Shown here one piece after another: positions 61,376 through 64,000 of a DNA stretch of 64,000 nt. The translations under genes were made by a program, and so were the position numbers. Location of the stretch: contig CAWGWA010000006.1 of assembly GCA_963826105.1 (NCBI GenBank), forward strand, positions 348,702 to 412,701, in the 5' to 3' direction. Source of the DNA: WHTI01 sp963826105. GTDB taxonomy: Bacteria; Actinomycetota; CADDZG01; WHSQ01. Within the stretch, counting starts at the first letter, position 1. The number at the start of each line of letters is the position of its first letter. A model generated the notes under the pieces. That model had not been told where the DNA came from and ran no database searches. It saw only the letters and a program-made list of their open reading frames with translations.

Positions 61376-61456
61376 GCATCATCCTTCCCCAGAGGTGTTC
61401 TTTCCGCTCACAGACCGTGCGGGTCCCGAGAAGCGACCCGGACGAGCCGGGCCGCA

Positions 61457-61484
61457 GGCGGGAGTCCCGTGTGGGACTCCCGCC
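61457..61484 (-). terminator. Hairpin between the Liv binding-protein gene and livH
   Basis: A perfect 12-base inverted repeat (GGCGGGAGTCCC / GGGACTCCCGCC) with a four-base loop, 27 bases after the binding-protein stop codon. No T run follows, so it may stabilise the upstream mRNA or only partly stop transcription. Confidence 0.55.
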
Positions 61485-61511
61485 GATGCAGCTCAGTGCT
61501 TCAGCGTTGCT

Positions 61512-62762
61512 TTACGGCCAGATACGCTCGAAACCACCGTCAACGACCTCGCTGACCGAGATGGTGGCGCCCGGGTTGCAGTCGCCGTTCTCGTCACAGG
61601 TCAGTGAACCGGTGATTCCTTCATATCCGCTCGTGGAGAACAACTCGTCCCTCAGAGCGGTCCTCGGGATGAACAGCGAACCGTCCTCCTCGATGGCGAC
61701 AGCCTCGATGGCCGCAAGGACCATGTTCGTGGCGTCGAACGAGTGGGCGTGGAACACGGACGCAGGGGCGCCGTAGGCCTCCTCGTAGGCGGGAAGGAAC
61801 TCGGCCTCGTAGAAGTCACCGCCGAACGCAAGGTCCGGTCCGGAGAGGTAGGTGCCCTCGGCGTTCGCGGCACCGGCAGCGTCGACCCAGTCGGGGGTCA
61901 GCATGCCGTCGGCTCCACCGAACACAGTGTCCTCGAGACCCGCAGTCTCACGTCCCTGAGCGGCCAGGAGGCCACCCTCGGCGACGAAGACCGGGAAGTA
62001 GAGGAACTCGGGGCTGGCAGCCGCGACGCTCGTGAGGGCGCCGCTCATGTCGGTGTCACCGACGGTAATGGCTTCCTGTCCCGTGATCTCGCCGCCGTAC
62101 TCACCCGAGAAGGTGTCGGCGAAGACCGCCTGCAGCTGCTCCGCGTACGGGGATCCATCGTGGATGGTCGCCGCGGTCGTGAGACCGAGCTCCTCACCAA
62201 CGAACTGGGCCATCGCGGCACCCTGGATCTTGTCGTTGTGCGCGGTACGCAGGTAGAACGGCTGGTGCGTTGCCGGGTCAGTCAGTGACGGCGCCGTGTT
62301 GGACGGCGAGATCATGACAATGCCTTCGTCAGACGTGATCTGCGAGGCAGGCTCACCGGCGCTCGAACAGCTCGTGCCGATGACGGCCACGATCTCTTCG
62401 TTCGATGTGAGGTTACGAGCGCCGCTCGTACCACCTTCGGCCGAACAGCCATCGTCCTCGTTAACGAGCTCGACGCTGTGTCCTGCAACTTCGCCGTACA
62501 TGTCGACCGCGATCTGGGCGCCGTACTGGCTGTCCAGACCAAGGCTGGCGTTCTCGCCCGTGATGACGAGCAACGTGCCGAGCTGTATCGCGTCGCCGTC
62601 GGCGACCTCTACGCAGCCGAATTCATCGGCTTCACAGGCTGCGGACGCGCCGTCGCCGCCGCCACCGCCGCCACCTTCGGGCTCGTCATCGGCACAAGCC
62701 GCCGCGACCAAGCTGAGAACGAAAAGCAGTGCAACCAAAGAAAACCATTTCGGCTTTCTCAT
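61512..62762 (-). CDS. Liv-type amino-acid ABC transporter substrate-binding lipoprotein
   Basis: A 416-residue periplasmic-type binding protein of the leucine/isoleucine/valine family, anchored as a lipoprotein (signal ending LSLVAAAC). A Gly-rich linker is followed by IQLGTLLVITGENASLGLDS, VELVNEDDGCSAEGG, AVIGTSCSSAGEPASQITSD, MISPSNTAPSLTD and FYLRTAHNDKIQGAAMAQFV. Several Cys pairs may form disulphides outside the cell. The ligand may be a branched-chain amino acid, but the downstream enzymes suggest another amino acid. First gene of the operon. Confidence 0.93.
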   Translation of the reverse strand: MRKPKWFSLVALLFVLSLVAAACADDEPEGGGGGGGDGASAACEADEFGCVEVADGDAIQLGTLLVITGENASLGLDSQYGAQIAVDMYGEVAGHSVELVNEDDGCSAEGGTSGARNLTSNEEIVAVIGTSCSSAGEPASQITSDEGIVMISPSNTAPSLTDPATHQPFYLRTAHNDKIQGAAMAQFVGEELGLTTAATIHDGSPYAEQLQAVFADTFSGEYGGEITGQEAITVGDTDMSGALTSVAAASPEFLYFPVFVAEGGLLAAQGRETAGLEDTVFGGADGMLTPDWVDAAGAANAEGTYLSGPDLAFGGDFYEAEFLPAYEEAYGAPASVFHAHSFDATNMVLAAIEAVAIEEDGSLFIPRTALRDELFSTSGYEGITGSLTCDENGDCNPGATISVSEVVDGGFERIWP

Positions 62763-62913
62763 TCATTTCCCCCTTACTTCTGCCAACTTACGGACCCCGT
62801 TCCACTCGCCGCCGCCACCCGTAACCGGGGTGGGACTTATCAAGCGGAAATCGGCGCTCAGTCTATCGAGACAGGGGGGCTTGTCCACCATCTTGGGAAA
62901 AGAGTGTCTACAT

Positions 62914-62923
62914 TTGTGCACAA
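62914..62923. promoter_or_regulatory. Short palindrome upstream of the Liv operon
   Basis: The 213-base spacer between the Liv binding-protein gene and the ANTAR gene holds one perfect ten-base palindrome, TTGTGCACAA, about 150 bases before the start codon. It may be an operator; ten bases is short enough to arise by chance. Nothing else is clear in this spacer. Confidence 0.25.
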
Positions 62924-62975
62924 GACCAACGACACAGGTAGTAGAGAAGGGGCGAATCGGTCGGAACCGAGTCGT

Positions 62976-63587
62976 CTAGCCGGGCTCTATGGGCCCCTCG
63001 AGGATGTCGGTGGCGACCTGAGCCATCGAGATCCGCTCGTTCATCGCCCGCTTCTGGATGTGCCGGAAGGCATCCGCCTCGGACATCCCCTCGGAGTCGA
63101 TCAACCGGCCCTTGGCCCGGTCGACGAGCTTCCGCGTCTCCAGCTGCTTCTCGAGGGATTCGCTCTCAGCCTTGACCTGAGACATCTGCTGATGACGGGC
63201 GAGAGCTATCTCGATCGCCGGCAGGAGGTCCGATTTCTGGAACGGTTTGACCAGGTAGCCCATCGCGCCGGCCTCGGCGGCCCTCTGGACGAGGTCCTTC
63301 TGTGAAAACGCGGTCAGGATCAGCACGGCCGCAAGATCGTCCGAAACGATGCTCTCGGCCGCCGTCAGCCCGTCGGTTCCGGGCATCTTGATGTCCATGA
63401 TGACGAGGTCGGGAGAGCGCTCGGCCGCCATCCTCATCGCGGCGTCGCCATCCGCGGCTTCACCCACGACCTCGAAACCCTCTTCCTCGAGCATCTCCTT
63501 GAGGTCGAGACGGATGATCGCCTCGTCTTCGGCGATCAGGACCCGAGGAGCGTTGTCCGAACGGGGAACGGCTGAGGCGTCCGCCAT
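62976..63587 (-). CDS. ANTAR-domain response regulator (PdtaR-like)
   Basis: A 203-residue response regulator. The receiver domain has the acidic pair in VLIAEDEAIIRLDL, the phosphoacceptor Asp in LVIMDIKMPGTDG, Thr in ILTAFS and Lys in GYLVKPFQ. The C-terminal ANTAR domain (about residues 140-195) has VDRAKGRLIDSEGMSEADAF and RHIQKRAMNERISMAQVA. ANTAR proteins bind paired hairpins in nascent RNA and prevent termination. PdtaR (Rv1626) of mycobacteria is the closest known type. The cognate kinase is not adjacent. The ATG overlaps the stop of the coiled-coil gene by one base. Confidence 0.93.
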   Translation of the reverse strand: MADASAVPRSDNAPRVLIAEDEAIIRLDLKEMLEEEGFEVVGEAADGDAAMRMAAERSPDLVIMDIKMPGTDGLTAAESIVSDDLAAVLILTAFSQKDLVQRAAEAGAMGYLVKPFQKSDLLPAIEIALARHQQMSQVKAESESLEKQLETRKLVDRAKGRLIDSEGMSEADAFRHIQKRAMNERISMAQVATDILEGPIEPG

Positions 63588-63865
63588 CAGGCGCTCAGCA
63601 TCCGGTCGAGCAGCCGGTCCTGCTCCTTCTGGAGGTCGGTGATCTCCGAGTTCATCGTGGAACGCTGGGCCACCAGGCGCTCGTAGTCGTCCCTGGCGAT
63701 CCGGAACTCACGGTCGGCGATCGGCGTCTCGGACACCAGCATGCGGGTCTTGGCTTCCTCGAGGACGTCCATCTGGAACAGGATCTGCTCCTCCACGATG
63801 CGCAATTCATCCCGCGCTCGGGCCAGGCGCTCACGTAGCTGGGTCAGGCTCTTCTGAAGGTGCAT
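63587..63865 (-). CDS. Small coiled-coil protein coupled to the ANTAR regulator
   Basis: A 92-residue, almost wholly helical protein with heptad patterns (LTQLRERLARARDELRIVEE, LVAQRSTMNSEITDLQKEQD). No family is recognised. TGATG overlap with the regulator gene shows coupled translation, so the two proteins are probably made in fixed ratio and may interact. Confidence 0.8.
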   Translation of the reverse strand: MHLQKSLTQLRERLARARDELRIVEEQILFQMDVLEEAKTRMLVSETPIADREFRIARDDYERLVAQRSTMNSEITDLQKEQDRLLDRMLSA

Positions 63866-63932
63866 CGGACGAGAAAGTATAGGTGTACTCGCTACGGAAC
63901 CGAGCGATTAGCCGCTTGTAAGATGTGCCCCT

Positions 63933-64000
63933 GCCCCGGTGACGGAACGGCATACATGATGGATTCAAAATCCATTGTCCGAAAGGGCGTGTGGGTTCAA
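63933..64000 (+). tRNA. tRNA-Leu (anticodon CAA), cut by the window edge
   Basis: The 5' part of a class II tRNA: acceptor strand GCCCCGG, a D arm, anticodon stem ATGGA/TCCAT with loop TTCAAAA (anticodon CAA), a long variable arm (GTCCGAAAGGGC region), and the start of the T loop GGGTTCAA. The T arm and 3' acceptor strand lie beyond position 64000. Confidence 0.88.

Noticed and set aside
62763..62975. Paired hexaloop hairpins for the ANTAR regulator in the Liv leader
   Set aside because: One stem CCACCC/GGGTGG is present, but its loop has seven bases and lacks the A1/G4 pattern; no second hairpin.

Overview
This window looks like chromosomal DNA of a high-GC actinobacterium (Actinomycetota). 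Supporting signs are many GTG and TTG starts, a DtxR/IdeR iron repressor with a matching iron box, an ANTAR response regulator of PdtaR type, a DUF222-HNH protein, an LPxTG-type surface protein, and the polA-rpsA-coaE-uvrB-uvrA neighbourhood usual in this phylum. I cannot name a genus. The assembly is uneven: roughly 31-47.5 kb (and a few places outside it) carries many single-base indels, often in short homopolymers. They break genes no free-living cell can lose (rpsA, coaE, polA). I read these as consensus errors and annotate each broken gene as one frameshifted locus.

Layout. 0-11 kb: a flavin oxidoreductase and a GH114-like secreted glycosidase; a large Asp/Ser/Cys-rich LPxTG surface protein with a translationally coupled membrane-anchored partner; a DUF5808 protein; tRNA-Val; a secreted M6 metalloprotease; a patatin phospholipase; a PQQ-type sugar dehydrogenase lipoprotein. 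11-19 kb: uvrA, then a tightly overlapping four-gene operon read leftward from an IdeR-type iron box (helical lipoprotein, FTR1 iron permease, hydantoinase/oxoprolinase-like protein, small membrane-anchored helical protein). 19-24.4 kb: a class-V PLP enzyme, a MATE exporter, a LysM lytic transglycosylase and uvrB. 24.5-30.6 kb: two tandem secreted beta-helix/RTX calcium-binding proteins with near-identical 3' halves and a shared conserved leader. 30.6-38.6 kb: methyltransferase, amidase, HAD hydrolase, coaE, rpsA and polA, all frameshifted. 38.6-42 kb: the IdeR/DtxR repressor, a histidine kinase, a GAF protein and ferritin. 42.1-46.7 kb: gltB behind a good promoter and an apparent terminator/attenuator. 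46.7-49.9 kb: DUF222-HNH protein, type-5 uracil-DNA glycosylase, DUF554 membrane protein, cupredoxin lipoprotein. 49.9-52.8 kb: a polar amino-acid ABC transporter. 52.9-54.5 kb: a two-part aconitase X. 54.6-62.8 kb: a VOC protein and a leftward operon with a complete branched-chain-type amino-acid ABC transporter followed by an ornithine-cyclodeaminase/mu-crystallin homologue and a sarcosine-oxidase-type flavoenzyme. 63-64 kb: the ANTAR regulator, a coiled-coil protein and the start of tRNA-Leu.

How it fits together. Iron is one theme: repressor, iron box, FTR1 operon and ferritin lie in the same window. Amino-acid handling is the second: glutamate synthase, two amino-acid ABC systems, and aconitase X plus a possible ketimine reductase and an N-methyl-amino-acid oxidase, which could make a hydroxyproline or N-methyl amino-acid catabolic module. 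The third is an exported and surface layer: LPxTG protein, RTX pair, M6 protease, GH114 and LysM enzyme. The best candidates for something undescribed are the iron operon, in which one helical domain recurs in three proteins next to a hydantoinase-like protein, and the conserved leader in front of both RTX genes.
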